This document shows, piece by piece, positions 1-7,355 of a stretch of DNA of 23,081 nucleotides. Positions within the stretch are counted from its first letter, which is position 1. Each line of letters opens with the position of its first letter. Source of the stretch: a virus; IMG/VR virus record IMGVR_UViG_3300032561_000137, positions 1-23,081 of that record; one strand, given 5' to 3'. A program made the translations under genes and the position numbers. The notes below the pieces were generated by a model, which worked only from the letters and a program-made list of their open reading frames with translations, made no database searches and was not told the DNA's origin.

Positions 1-388
1 CAATTATTTCGTTTCTATCAGTATATTCAGCTAAATGATGCCAGATATTACCTGTTTTTTTATAGAATTGTTTTCTTTTAACAGAAAGAGCCTTTTTTCG
101 CCTTTTACTATGATTTTCCCATACTTCATCAGGTAGTTGTTCATATTTAGGGTAACCATCTTCCCATTGCCCAATAACTTTTTTTTTAGGCTCTTTAGGC
201 ATAGTGCCTGGTTGATAAACATCCATAGAGCCTAATAAGAAAAACTCTTGTGCAACTAATGGCATAGCATAAAATCCCTTACTAGCAGGTGGCGAATGGA
301 AAGTATCAGACTTTCTAAACCCCTTTTGTCTTTTGATATTAGTGCCGCCGAAGCGAACAAATATGTTTAAATTTTTACCCTTCAACAT
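1..388 (-). CDS. Partial unknown phage protein, C-terminus beyond left edge
   Basis: An uninterrupted reading frame starts at ATG 388 and runs off the left edge, giving about 129 residues. It begins MLKGKNLNIFVRFGG and contains FHSPPASKGFYAMP near residues 31-44, a Lys/Arg-rich stretch (residues 92-109), and GNIWHHL close to the edge. The mix of aromatic, Gly and Pro motifs looks like a folded enzyme or structural domain, but I do not recognise the family. The start lies 14 nt inside the end of the upstream 63-residue gene, so the two are probably translationally coupled and share the promoter at 573-580. A shorter ORF in another frame over the same bases is a shadow. No function is assigned. 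Confidence 0.7.
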   Translation of the reverse strand, partial: MLKGKNLNIFVRFGGTNIKRQKGFRKSDTFHSPPASKGFYAMPLVAQEFFLLGSMDVYQPGTMPKEPKKKVIGQWEDGYPKYEQLPDEVWENHSKRRKKALSVKRKQFYKKTGNIWHHLAEYTDRNEII

Positions 389-566
389 GTTGATATTCTT
401 TAATAAAATCTCCCCACAAATGATTACCTTTACAGGCTATACCAGTATGCCTTCTATTTATCTCTGTGTATTTTTTACCGTCACAGCTATAAGCTTTTTC
501 ACCTACTTGGATTTGATGTGTGCATTCTTCTGGTATAACTCTACCTCTTATTATTATTTCGCTCAT
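375..566 (-). CDS. Small cysteine-containing hypothetical protein (63 aa)
   Basis: This 63-residue protein starts MSEIIIRGRVIPEEC and ends KEYQHVEG. It has three cysteines (in EECTH, YSCDG and IACKG) and two histidines besides one in the tail, so it may bind zinc, but no standard ribbon is evident. I chose ATG 566. A TTG at 575 would add three residues but overlaps the promoter -7 element. The ATG lies only 6 nt downstream of that TATCTTTG box, so the mRNA may be leaderless or nearly so. It overlaps the next gene by 14 nt. Family not recognised. Confidence 0.6.
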   Translation of the reverse strand: MSEIIIRGRVIPEECTHQIQVGEKAYSCDGKKYTEINRRHTGIACKGNHLWGDFIKEYQHVEG

Positions 567-572
567 TAGCAA

Positions 573-580
573 CAAAGATA
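573..580 (-). promoter_or_regulatory. Bacteroidota-type -7 box TATCTTTG
   Basis: On the minus strand this reads TATCTTTG, matching the Bacteroidota -7 consensus TAnnTTTG. At the expected -33 position (600-603) the sequence is TTCG, an imperfect TTTG, and it overlaps the foot of the terminator stem at 602-634. It serves the gene starting at 566. Confidence 0.6.
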
Positions 581-601
581 CGAAATATTTTTGTAAATAC
601 G

Positions 602-634
602 AAAAAAGTTGCTAAAATAATTAGCAACTTTTTT
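602..634 (-). terminator. Hairpin terminator after glycosyltransferase gene
   Basis: A perfect 14-bp inverted repeat (602-615 with 621-634, GTTGCTAA core) encloses a 5-nt loop. Six A/T pairs at its foot leave a U-run on either strand. It lies 24 nt after the stop codon of the glycosyltransferase gene and directly before the next promoter, so it insulates the two units. Confidence 0.85.
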
Positions 635-657
635 GTCTTTTATTGTTCACCTTTAGC

Positions 658-2001
658 CTAAGAAAAAGTGCTACCTTGATACCCATCATTGTTACTATCA
701 TTAAGATTGTAACTTGTAGTATCTTGGTGTATACCATTGTCTACACCATTGTCTTGGCTGAAGTTATTTGTATCACTTAGATTAAAACTTGAATTATCTT
801 GGTGGACACTATCTTGTGGATAATTTGGTTGTGATTGACTATCAACCCAGCTGCCACCGGCACCAGCACCGTCTGTTTGTCCACCACCATATTGTATGCT
901 ATCATCTGGATAATTATTTGGGTCAGAATCTTGTAATATTACATCGCCACCATCATCCATGATTTCACGCATCATAAAGTATTGCATCATATAATTTGTA
1001 TCATCCACATCATCTGTGATATACAACCCATTTTCATCACGCTGTTGTATGCGTTTTGCTTTTGTGGTAAATTCAGTTACACGCTTAAAATATTGGCGGT
1101 CTTTCAATTCACCATGCCAGATATGATATATATCACCTGGTATATAACCAAGTTTACCTTTGACAGCAGCGTAGAAAATTTTCGACCATTCATTTACTGC
1201 TTGAATATCATCGGTAAAAGATTTTGTAATACAATTGTGTGGGATATGGCCGGCTGCGGCATGTGCCATTATGTGGTCAGCACCACCAACAAGTGCTTTA
1301 TCATAAAGCCCACCAGGAACCATATCTAATATTTCACGCTTAATGCCCCATGCAAACCCAACATGTCCATGCGCATCATAATTGATGTGTCCTGATAAAT
1401 TAGGATGATTAGAGCAAAAACTTCTCCATAATTGTTTATGCCTTAATGTTGGATTAGAACAATTACGGCGGTAAGCATTAACATTGAATGTAGGTGCTAA
1501 TTCGCCTTTGTTGAGATGTATACCAAATTCAAATGGTTGAACCATATTAGCGCCATTTTTCATTACCTTAACACTTTCTTCTAACCAATTGGGATTAGTG
1601 AAAATAATATCAGCATCTAACCAGAAAATATATTTATATTTTGCAGGTAGGGTTTTGATAATATTATTCAATAAAGTTTCTTTATGCCACAATAAAGATT
1701 TTGTATAAACCTTCTCAAAAGTATCAGGCAAATCAGGCGTAGAATCACCAATAACACACTCAACTATTTTGTGATTATAATGCTTAATTCCTTCATAGAA
1801 TTTTTCAAATCCTTTGCGTCTGTATGGCGACTTCATAGGATTAAAATAACAACTGATGATTATAGCCTCATCAACGCCTACGCTAGGCTTTGGTTCAAAC
1901 AAAGGCATAAGTGGTGTTTTGTATGCTGGTATTGAGCCAAATTTTTTAGTATCTGGCACATCTTCATACAATAAACTTTTGAGATAACTGATTATTGACA
2001 T
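658..2001 (-). CDS. Glycosyltransferase (GT-A-like) with disordered C-terminal tail
   Basis: A 447-residue protein. Residues about 45-340 look like a GT-A-fold glycosyltransferase: a beta strand EAIIISCYFNP, then YIFWLDADIIF with the metal- and nucleotide-sugar-binding D129-A-D131 motif, later GHVGFAWGIKREIL and VGGADHIM, and DIYHIWHGELKDRQY. These resemble proteins that transfer a sugar from a nucleotide-sugar donor; the acceptor (DNA base, virion protein or host surface) cannot be read from sequence. Residues from about 350 on are low-complexity Asp/Asn/Gln/Ser/Gly with repeated Y/F-N-L-N/S-D-S/T-N units, probably disordered. It is a single-gene unit with its own promoter (2021-2051) and terminator (602-634). 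No signal peptide is seen, so it is probably cytoplasmic. The glycosyltransferase fold is fairly secure; the substrate is unknown. Confidence 0.82.
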   Translation of the reverse strand: MSIISYLKSLLYEDVPDTKKFGSIPAYKTPLMPLFEPKPSVGVDEAIIISCYFNPMKSPYRRKGFEKFYEGIKHYNHKIVECVIGDSTPDLPDTFEKVYTKSLLWHKETLLNNIIKTLPAKYKYIFWLDADIIFTNPNWLEESVKVMKNGANMVQPFEFGIHLNKGELAPTFNVNAYRRNCSNPTLRHKQLWRSFCSNHPNLSGHINYDAHGHVGFAWGIKREILDMVPGGLYDKALVGGADHIMAHAAAGHIPHNCITKSFTDDIQAVNEWSKIFYAAVKGKLGYIPGDIYHIWHGELKDRQYFKRVTEFTTKAKRIQQRDENGLYITDDVDDTNYMMQYFMMREIMDDGGDVILQDSDPNNYPDDSIQYGGGQTDGAGAGGSWVDSQSQPNYPQDSVHQDNSSFNLSDTNNFSQDNGVDNGIHQDTTSYNLNDSNNDGYQGSTFS

Positions 2002-2020
2002 AATTTTTAAATTTGTTTTG

Positions 2021-2051
2021 CAAAGATACGCTATTTTATAACAATAGCAAA
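2021..2051 (-). promoter_or_regulatory. Bacteroidota-type promoter for glycosyltransferase
   Basis: On the minus strand TTTG (2051-2048), exactly 19 nt, then TATCTTTG (2028-2021). This fits the Bacteroidota consensus TTTG / TAnnTTTG. The ATG follows 19 nt downstream without a Shine-Dalgarno sequence. Confidence 0.8.
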
Positions 2052-2077
2052 CAAAAAAGTGTTAAGAAAAACATAAA

Positions 2078-2107
2078 ATAAAAGGCTCCATTATTGGAGC
2101 CTTTTAT
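2078..2107 (-). terminator. Hairpin terminator after AAA+ ATPase gene
   Basis: A perfect 13-bp stem (2078-2090 with 2095-2107; AAAAGGCTCCA / TGGAGCCTTTT) with loop TTAT begins immediately after the ATPase stop codon and is followed by a T-rich run on the minus strand. It is symmetric and could work in both directions. Confidence 0.9.
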
Positions 2108-3550
2108 TTATCGCCTTAGTTTCGCCTTTACTATGCGTTTTTTAGCGAGTTGTTTCCATAGTTCAATCTTTTTGCCGTTCAAAGTAATAGTTTCTTCTGG
2201 GAAAGATTTTCTAATATCAATAAAGTGGATAAGTTCACGTAAGTTCAAATCAAATTTACAAATATAATTTGAAGTTAAATACTCCAAATGATGTAATGCT
2301 TCTAACTTCCAGCTTATATCAACTTCTGGACGAATATCTAACATAAGTTCGTGCATCCTTTCAATCATTTGCTTTTTACTTAAACGAACTTCAACATGTA
2401 ACGCCCTTGAAATAAGTGCCTTATCAAATTTATCTTCGTGTATATTACTAATGAAGATGATATTACCAGAAAACTTAAACTGATTAGGAACTTTTTGTGT
2501 AATTTCATATTCATCCCACATTTCTTGGTCAGTCATACCAAGTGAGTTAAATGAATTGCCTTTAGTCATTTTAGATAGTTCACGAATAGGATATGTATCT
2601 AAAGCAGCTTTTAATAGGTTAATGCAATCATCATCTTTTAGTACCGAATCAAAGTCATCAAATATTAATAACTTGTGACGGTGGATGAATAGAAGTTCGT
2701 ACAAAGCAGCTGCGGTACAAGTACCGCTTGCAATATAATAGCCTGAATCTACATTATTACGAGATTCGGCTAATGTTTTGACTACTTTATGTTTTTTAGC
2801 AGGCTGTTTTTTTACCTTAACAGTAAATGTAGGTTGTTCTACAGATTGTTCTGTAATAGGTTGTTGTTCTACAATAGGTTGTTCTACAACAGGTGTTTCT
2901 TGTCCTACAATTACAAAATTGACATCTCCTTCTTTTTTGCCTTCTTCTGGTTGTTCTTCTGTTGTATCTCCAATGTCGTCTACTTCTTCCTCATCATCTT
3001 CTTCTACAATCATAGATTCTTTGATAGGATTTAAGAAAGCAATTGCTTCTTTTACAGTATGTGTTTTACCGACACCAGCATCACCTGTTATGATTAACGC
3101 ATTTGATTTTTTAAGCGCAACCATTTTAGCATTATAACTAATAGCATCAAAGATATTCATATCTTCCTCATCGCTAGATTCTATACCAGAATCAGCACTT
3201 ATTAAGTTGATATATTGTCTTGCTAGTTCAATAGCGTCAAGGCATTTTGTTTGTGCGGCTCTTTGTGATAGAGTTTTAAGCCTTGCTTGTTTAATAGTAA
3301 TTAAGTCCTGAAGTTTTTCAATTTTTTCTTCATTTGTAATAGAAAGATCATCTGCTATTGCAGTAACCTCATCTGATTGAGCAACAGCAGAACCAATAAC
3401 ATTATCCGATATTGATACTGACCTCAGTGGCGGTTGTTTTTTGGGATGTGTTTTAATAGTAAAAATTGGTGTTGCTGTTTCTTGCGGTTGTGTCATTGTT
3501 TCCTTAGACTCAACTGGTGTTTGTTCAGTTTGTGCTGAATTTTCCGTCAT
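2108..3550 (-). CDS. AAA+ family ATPase with acidic insert
   Basis: A 480-residue P-loop ATPase. Walker A GDAGVGKT is at residues 156-163, Walker B LLIFDDF at 294-300, a sensor-1 Asn at about 369 (FISNI) and a candidate arginine finger R382 in ISRAL, so the AAA+ core order is complete. The N-terminus (1-75) is Thr/Gln/Glu-rich and probably disordered, followed by a predicted coiled coil (75-100). Unusually, residues about 178-262, between Walker A and B, form a low-complexity acidic insert (EEDDEEEVDD, then V-E-Q-P-like repeats and a Lys-rich end). The partner is unknown; replication-factor loading, DNA remodelling or chaperone roles are possible. It is a single-gene unit with promoter 3570-3600 and terminator 2078-2107. 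Confidence 0.85.
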   Translation of the reverse strand: MTENSAQTEQTPVESKETMTQPQETATPIFTIKTHPKKQPPLRSVSISDNVIGSAVAQSDEVTAIADDLSITNEEKIEKLQDLITIKQARLKTLSQRAAQTKCLDAIELARQYINLISADSGIESSDEEDMNIFDAISYNAKMVALKKSNALIITGDAGVGKTHTVKEAIAFLNPIKESMIVEEDDEEEVDDIGDTTEEQPEEGKKEGDVNFVIVGQETPVVEQPIVEQQPITEQSVEQPTFTVKVKKQPAKKHKVVKTLAESRNNVDSGYYIASGTCTAAALYELLFIHRHKLLIFDDFDSVLKDDDCINLLKAALDTYPIRELSKMTKGNSFNSLGMTDQEMWDEYEITQKVPNQFKFSGNIIFISNIHEDKFDKALISRALHVEVRLSKKQMIERMHELMLDIRPEVDISWKLEALHHLEYLTSNYICKFDLNLRELIHFIDIRKSFPEETITLNGKKIELWKQLAKKRIVKAKLRR

Positions 3551-3569
3551 GTTTATTAATTTTAGTTAA

Positions 3570-3600
3570 CAAAGATACGAAATTTTTTTTTAAAAACAAA
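3570..3600 (-). promoter_or_regulatory. Bacteroidota-type promoter for AAA+ ATPase
   Basis: Minus strand: TTTG (3600-3597), exactly 19 nt, TATCTTTG (3577-3570). The ATG of the ATPase is 19 nt downstream. The divergent HNH endonuclease gene begins 60 nt beyond the -33 box. Confidence 0.8.
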
Positions 3601-3645
3601 ATTTTTTTTTACCCAGAACATAATATAAAAACTAATATAAAAAAA

Positions 3646-3655
3646 TTAATATATA
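3646..3655 (+). promoter_or_regulatory. TTAATATATA start-site box before HNH gene
   Basis: The decamer TTAATATATA ends 4 nt before ATG 3660. The same decamer stands 4-5 nt before the other two plus-strand endonuclease cassettes. It could be a phage-specific late-type promoter or a translation-initiation element. Confidence 0.5.
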
Positions 3656-3659
3656 TAAT

Positions 3660-4352
3660 ATGAAAAAATGTAATATGTGTAAATTAGAAAAGGATTTTAA
3701 TTGCTTTAGTAAATGCAAAAACAATAATGATGGATATAAATATCATTGTAAAGAGTGTGGTAATCTCATGTCGAAAAAATATTATGAAGATAATAAAGAG
3801 AAAACATATATTAGAAATAAAAAATGGATAGATAATAATAAAGAAAAGGATAAGAAAACAAAAAAGGAATATTATAAAAATAATATTGAAAAATGTTCTC
3901 TTCTTTCAAAGAATTATAATCTAATTAATAAAGAAAAAATCAAAATACAAAAAGCTAATTATTATCTCGATAATAGGGAAAATATTCTTAAAAGAAATTA
4001 TAAATACTATTCGACTAAATTAAATGCCGATGATTTATTTAAACTTAAATGCAATTTGCGTAATCTTATTAAAAACTCCTTACACAAGAGGGGATTAAAT
4101 AAAAAAAATAAAACTGAAGTTATATTAGGGTGTTCTTTTGAAGATTTTAAATTATATTTAGAATCTAAATTCGAAGCGTGGATGAATTGGGAAAATAGAG
4201 GATTATATAATGGTGAGATAAATTACGGTTGGGACATCGACCATATAATACCATTATCTTCTGCTAAATCTGAAGATGATTTAATAAAATTAAACCATTA
4301 TACTAATTTACAGCCACTTTGTTCAAAAACAAATAGGGATATTAAAAAATAA
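3660..4352 (+). CDS. HNH homing endonuclease
   Basis: A 230-residue basic protein typical of free-standing phage HNH endonucleases. The N-terminus carries a zinc ribbon with C4/C7 (KKCNMC) and C30/C33 (CKECG). A long Lys/Asn-rich helical linker contains Y-Y-x-x-N-x-E/K repeats. The C-terminal HNH nuclease spans about 155-228, with W-D-I-D-H (D194, H195), H213, N216 in the YTNLQPLC strand, and N225 in KTNRDIK. Members of the family make a nick or double-strand break at a cognate site and spread by gene conversion. It lies alone on the plus strand between two minus-strand units, and its base composition is even more AT-rich than its neighbours, which suggests recent insertion. Length and motifs are complete, so it is probably active. 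Confidence 0.93.
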   Translation: MKKCNMCKLEKDFNCFSKCKNNNDGYKYHCKECGNLMSKKYYEDNKEKTYIRNKKWIDNNKEKDKKTKKEYYKNNIEKCSLLSKNYNLINKEKIKIQKANYYLDNRENILKRNYKYYSTKLNADDLFKLKCNLRNLIKNSLHKRGLNKKNKTEVILGCSFEDFKLYLESKFEAWMNWENRGLYNGEINYGWDIDHIIPLSSAKSEDDLIKLNHYTNLQPLCSKTNRDIKK

Positions 4353-4354
4353 CA

Positions 4355-4389
4355 ACGCAAAACCAGGATTTGACTCCATGGTTTTGCGT
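4355..4389 (-). terminator. Hairpin between convergent genes
   Basis: An 11-bp perfect stem ACGCAAAACCA / TGGTTTTGCGT (4355-4365 with 4379-4389), extended by GGA/TCC across one bulged A, lies 3 nt after the HNH stop codon. Read on the minus strand a T-rich stretch follows the stem, so it probably ends the operon that finishes at 4456. On the plus strand no U-run follows. Confidence 0.55.
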
Positions 4390-4455
4390 GAGATAATATT
4401 GCAATTATTTTCTACCATTTTTACATGGCGAATAAGTGAAGATAGTTTTTCCGAA

Positions 4456-4638
4456 TTATTCATTTCTCGTTTCTTCTAAAACAGTTTCACTTTCATCCTC
4501 ATTAACTTTTATTAATGCCGCATAAAAATCATCATGTTTAACTTCTTCATAATGAGCTTTAGCAGAATCATAATCTTCAAAAGGAGATATTTCGGTAGCA
4601 CCTGATTCACTACCAGTAATTACTTTAAAATTTTCCAT
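4456..4638 (-). CDS. Small acidic hypothetical protein (60 aa)
   Basis: A 60-residue strongly acidic protein, starting MENFKVITGSESGATEI and ending VLEETRNE. No domain is recognised. Alternating strand and helix (KVITG, then DSAKAHYEEVK, then AALIKVNED) suggests a small alpha/beta fold. Its ATG overlaps the stop codon of the preceding 155-residue gene as TAATG, so it is the translationally coupled last gene of the operon read from 7217. Small acidic phage proteins of this kind are sometimes host-takeover factors, but nothing here shows that. Confidence 0.65.
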   Translation of the reverse strand: MENFKVITGSESGATEISPFEDYDSAKAHYEEVKHDDFYAALIKVNEDESETVLEETRNE

Positions 4639-5105
4639 TATTCTTCATTTAATGCGTTCATAATATCGTCCAACTCTCTTTGTGCTTTAAGCTCAGGAGA
4701 TTCGAGAGCAGCTAATCTTGCCTCAAGGTCAGCCAATTTCTTTTTCTCAGAAGAGATAGAAATTTTATTAAGACGAGTTTTAAGGTCAGTTTCCCACTCA
4801 TTAAGAGTGTAACCTTGATGCTTAAATTCAGATGCTTTAACACCTAATCTTGTTGCTGCTTCTGCATGAGCATTAGCCTTCTGTAAGAGTATAGCCAATA
4901 TTTCAACTATCTCATTAGAGTCAGTAACAGTATTAAGGTTTCTGCTTGTTGAATTAGTAGTTTCTTTAAATGACTGATTGGTCAAATAAGTAGAATTTGT
5001 GATTTTGGAAATTTTAGACTTTTTCTCAGAAATTAACTTCTGGAGGTCAACGATAATTTCATCACGAGTTTTTGTTACGGGTGCCGATTTTGATGCTTTT
5101 GCCAT
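4638..5105 (-). CDS. Coiled-coil hypothetical protein (155 aa)
   Basis: A mostly helical 155-residue protein. It has a basic N-terminal tail (MAKASKSAPVTKTR), a helix near 15-40, a Thr/Ser/Asn-rich stretch (about 40-60), a central part NEIVEILAILLQKANAHAEA, and a C-terminal coiled coil about 105-150 rich in Lys, Glu and Ala. No catalytic motif is visible. It starts 1 nt after the stop of the upstream 413-residue gene and ends in a TAATG overlap with the next gene. Family not recognised; coexpression with the NADAR and zinc-finger genes is clear from spacing. Confidence 0.75.
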   Translation of the reverse strand: MAKASKSAPVTKTRDEIIVDLQKLISEKKSKISKITNSTYLTNQSFKETTNSTSRNLNTVTDSNEIVEILAILLQKANAHAEAATRLGVKASEFKHQGYTLNEWETDLKTRLNKISISSEKKKLADLEARLAALESPELKAQRELDDIMNALNEE

Positions 5106-5106
5106 T

Positions 5107-6348
5107 TTATATTGTTTTTATTTTTTCTATATTTTTAATCTTGAAACCAATTTCATATAACCTCATAGCATCAATTTCAGCCGGGCTATAATTTCTATCA
5201 TGGTGATAGCCAGCTCTATTATTGCTTGTGCCTTTTGCTAGTGGTTCTTTTTTGCTTACTATTACAGTGTTGCCCTTGATGTTTATTATATTTCCAGATG
5301 GAAATAAATTAAATCCCATGAACTTATAATGTGAATTATCTCTACCACCATTAAGCCAACTATAGTTGCGTACATATTCTTTATGTTCACGCAAAGTAAA
5401 TGATTCATATTGGTTATCAGCCAATTTAGCATACACTACTTTATTAGCGCAATTATAGTTCTGCTCTCCTTCAGATAGAATTGAGCGTGAATTAGTAAAT
5501 TGGTTTATATCAATTGATATAAATGGAGTTACTAATCCTGAATTTTCAAGTTCTTCTACTAATTCAGCAAAATTACCTACTATATTTTCATCAACTAACT
5601 TAGCCAATTTATTAACTTTCATGTTCTTAAATGGACGAGGTTTGGCAACAGGGTTCATATAGAAGTTGGAAACTTCATCTTCACCAAGGAACATATGCTC
5701 ATTAGGTAATACATTGATATTTTCATTATAACCATACTCTATATAGTTATACTTACCCATGTAAACCACTTTCTCTTGGTCTTTAGTGTAATAAGTTCTG
5801 CCAGGAACTAATGTTTTGGCATGTACACTCAATTTCTTCAAATCGGTGAACTCTTGCGAACTCTTATAATCTTCACCAGAACATGGTAAAAGAACTATAT
5901 CTTTGCCTGACCAAGCATATACAAACTCACCTTCTAAGCCTTTGCCCTTGTATGAGTTGCTTTCCTGTAAGATGAATAATAAATTCTCAACAGTTATTTC
6001 AAACTCAAAACCACGGGGGTCCCATACACGACATTTAGTTTGACGATGATTCCAACCTGAGCCATAACCACCAGCTTTTCTGTTCAACACAAAGCCTTCC
6101 ATTGGAACATTATCGTAATCTTCAATAGGAATACCTTCTTTATCCTCATATACATACTGACCATTTTCATAGCCTACGTATACTTTTTGCGGTGTATCAT
6201 GTATCCAACCACGCCAAGACTTTTCTTGTGCTAGTTGTCCTTTAGCATTGTAGTAAACTACATATGCCAATTTACCTGTGTAAGTGTCTTTTCGCCACTG
6301 ACATCCTACTTTGATTTTCTTCGGAATGAATAATTGGTCGTTTGCCAT
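5107..6348 (-). CDS. Hypothetical phage protein, beta-rich (413 aa)
   Basis: A 413-residue soluble protein rich in Tyr, Trp, Gly and Asn. A basic opening (MANDQLFIPKKIKVGCQW) leads into repeated beta-hairpin-like stretches (YVVYYN, KVYVGYENGQYVYEDKEG), followed by a distinctive segment around 102-127 with RVWDPRGFEFEITVENLLF. From memory, segments like this occur in conserved hypothetical proteins of large myoviruses, but I cannot name a function. No signal peptide, membrane segment or nuclease motif is seen. It begins 3 nt after the stop of the NADAR gene and is followed within 1 nt by the coiled-coil gene, so it is co-transcribed with both. Confidence 0.8.
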   Translation of the reverse strand: MANDQLFIPKKIKVGCQWRKDTYTGKLAYVVYYNAKGQLAQEKSWRGWIHDTPQKVYVGYENGQYVYEDKEGIPIEDYDNVPMEGFVLNRKAGGYGSGWNHRQTKCRVWDPRGFEFEITVENLLFILQESNSYKGKGLEGEFVYAWSGKDIVLLPCSGEDYKSSQEFTDLKKLSVHAKTLVPGRTYYTKDQEKVVYMGKYNYIEYGYNENINVLPNEHMFLGEDEVSNFYMNPVAKPRPFKNMKVNKLAKLVDENIVGNFAELVEELENSGLVTPFISIDINQFTNSRSILSEGEQNYNCANKVVYAKLADNQYESFTLREHKEYVRNYSWLNGGRDNSHYKFMGFNLFPSGNIINIKGNTVIVSKKEPLAKGTSNNRAGYHHDRNYSPAEIDAMRLYEIGFKIKNIEKIKTI

Positions 6349-6351
6349 AAA

Positions 6352-6876
6352 CTATATTATATTAAATATGTTCTCCTTATTATAGAGTAAATCCATTAAA
6401 AAGTTGCGTGTATCAGTTAGTGCATAGCCTAAAAGATTTTCACCTTGCCAATTTTTTTCGTCCTCTACACCATAGTCATTTTCTTTCATGCCTATGCCCC
6501 ATATTTTATCATATGGTGATGCTTCTACTAAAGTTCTGTCGCCAGTCTTTAATAATTCAGCAAGCATATCAGGATTTTGTGTAAACTTTAAATAACAGGC
6601 ATTTTGAACAATGTCATATTTAACACTATCCCACTTAACTGCATCAAAGTTTTTAACCTCTCTACCAAGTTCTTTTTGTAACTTTGGATTAGTTGCTTTG
6701 AGTATTTTTTCTGCCGTTTGAGTATCTTTAAATACCATTGCTTTATTATACATCATGTATTGTTCTGCATGAGTAAATATAATACCAGTTTTAAGACATT
6801 TAAACTTAGATGGGTGCCATTGAGAATAAATATCAGCATTGCCCCAAAAATATATGTATTTATCGGTTTTTCTCAT
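6352..6876 (-). CDS. NADAR (YbiA-like) ADP-ribose N-glycosidase
   Basis: A 174-residue single-domain NADAR/YbiA protein. Family hallmarks in order: an N-terminal YFWGNADIYSQW motif (residues 9-20), the F-T-H-A-E-Q-Y-M-M motif (34-42), LGREVKNFD, ASPYDKIWGIG (about 118-128) and the closing WQGENLLGYAL (143-153). Length and all conserved stretches are normal, so it should be active. Family members hydrolyse N-glycosidic bonds of ribosylated substrates. Some NADAR proteins remove ADP-ribose from guanine bases and act as antitoxins to DarT-type toxins; orphan phage copies have been reported as anti-DarT factors. A counter-defence role here is therefore plausible but inferred. The gene is second in the operon, after a zinc-finger protein. 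Confidence 0.93.
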   Translation of the reverse strand: MRKTDKYIYFWGNADIYSQWHPSKFKCLKTGIIFTHAEQYMMYNKAMVFKDTQTAEKILKATNPKLQKELGREVKNFDAVKWDSVKYDIVQNACYLKFTQNPDMLAELLKTGDRTLVEASPYDKIWGIGMKENDYGVEDEKNWQGENLLGYALTDTRNFLMDLLYNKENIFNII

Positions 6877-6887
6877 TAGTTTTTATT

Positions 6888-7217
6888 TTAATCTATTTCT
6901 ATATCCTCAAGTGTATCAAATGCACCATGAGTATAAATAGCAGTTGCTATATAATTACCATTTTTACCTTTGCCATTTATAGAATAATAAACTTGATAAT
7001 CATGCCTATCTACTTCATCCAAAGTATCAAAATCCCATTCAATATCATCAATAGGAACTTTGCCAGTTCCGTCGCAGTAGTTACAATCTTCCCAATAGCC
7101 TTGTCCACGACAACCACAATCTGGATTGCCTATATCATCATAGCCACGACAGCAATAAACGCTAACGCCGCCTTCCCCATCACAAACATCACATTTTGTG
7201 TAAAATTTGGTTGTCAT
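6888..7217 (-). CDS. DnaJ-type CxxCxGxG zinc-finger protein
   Basis: A 109-residue protein whose first half holds DnaJ-like cysteine-rich repeats: C9-x2-C12-DGEG, C34-x-C36-RGQG and C45-x2-C48-DGTG, with an extra C22-C23 pair. These would bind one or two zinc ions, as in the DnaJ central domain. There is no J-domain. The acidic second half (about 55-109) contains a likely beta strand (YQVYYSING) and ends FDTLEDIEID. It is the first gene of the operon that includes NADAR, 16 nt downstream of the promoter -7 box. It could be an adaptor or nucleic-acid- or protein-binding factor; the partner is unknown. Confidence 0.82.
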   Translation of the reverse strand: MTTKFYTKCDVCDGEGGVSVYCCRGYDDIGNPDCGCRGQGYWEDCNYCDGTGKVPIDDIEWDFDTLDEVDRHDYQVYYSINGKGKNGNYIATAIYTHGAFDTLEDIEID

Positions 7218-7232
7218 TTATTTTATTTTTTA

Positions 7233-7263
7233 CAAAAGTACAAAAAAAAATTCAATTTTCAAA
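7233..7263 (-). promoter_or_regulatory. Bacteroidota-type promoter for the NADAR operon
   Basis: Minus strand: TTTG (7263-7260), exactly 19 nt, TACTTTTG (7240-7233), matching TAnnTTTG. It drives the five-gene operon 7217-4456. The GIY-YIG endonuclease gene starts 93 nt beyond it on the other strand. Confidence 0.8.
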
Positions 7264-7340
7264 ATTTATTTTGCATCTACTTACTAATTTAGATAATTAT
7301 AATTTATAATTATTTTGTCAATAAAGGAAAGCAAGCAAAT

Positions 7341-7350
7341 TTAATATATA
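7341..7350 (+). promoter_or_regulatory. TTAATATATA start-site box before GIY-YIG gene
   Basis: The decamer TTAATATATA, identical to those at 3646 and 12561, ends 5 nt before ATG 7356. Confidence 0.5.
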
Positions 7351-7355
7351 AAATT

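Noticed and set aside
982-1329. A 115-residue plus-strand ORF within the glycosyltransferase gene
   Set aside because: It lies wholly opposite a well-supported coding region with a DxD motif and has an unnatural Ile/Cys/Phe-rich composition.
2778-3137. Plus-strand ORFs opposite the ATPase acidic insert
   Set aside because: They are shadows: Ser/Cys/Thr- or Phe/Tyr-rich translations of the complement of the Glu/Gln/Val-rich coding region, with no start signals.
4355-4389. A tRNA-like fragment (TCAAATCC next to a strong stem on the minus strand)
   Set aside because: The T-arm stem does not pair properly and no D-arm or anticodon arm exists; a simple hairpin terminator explains it.
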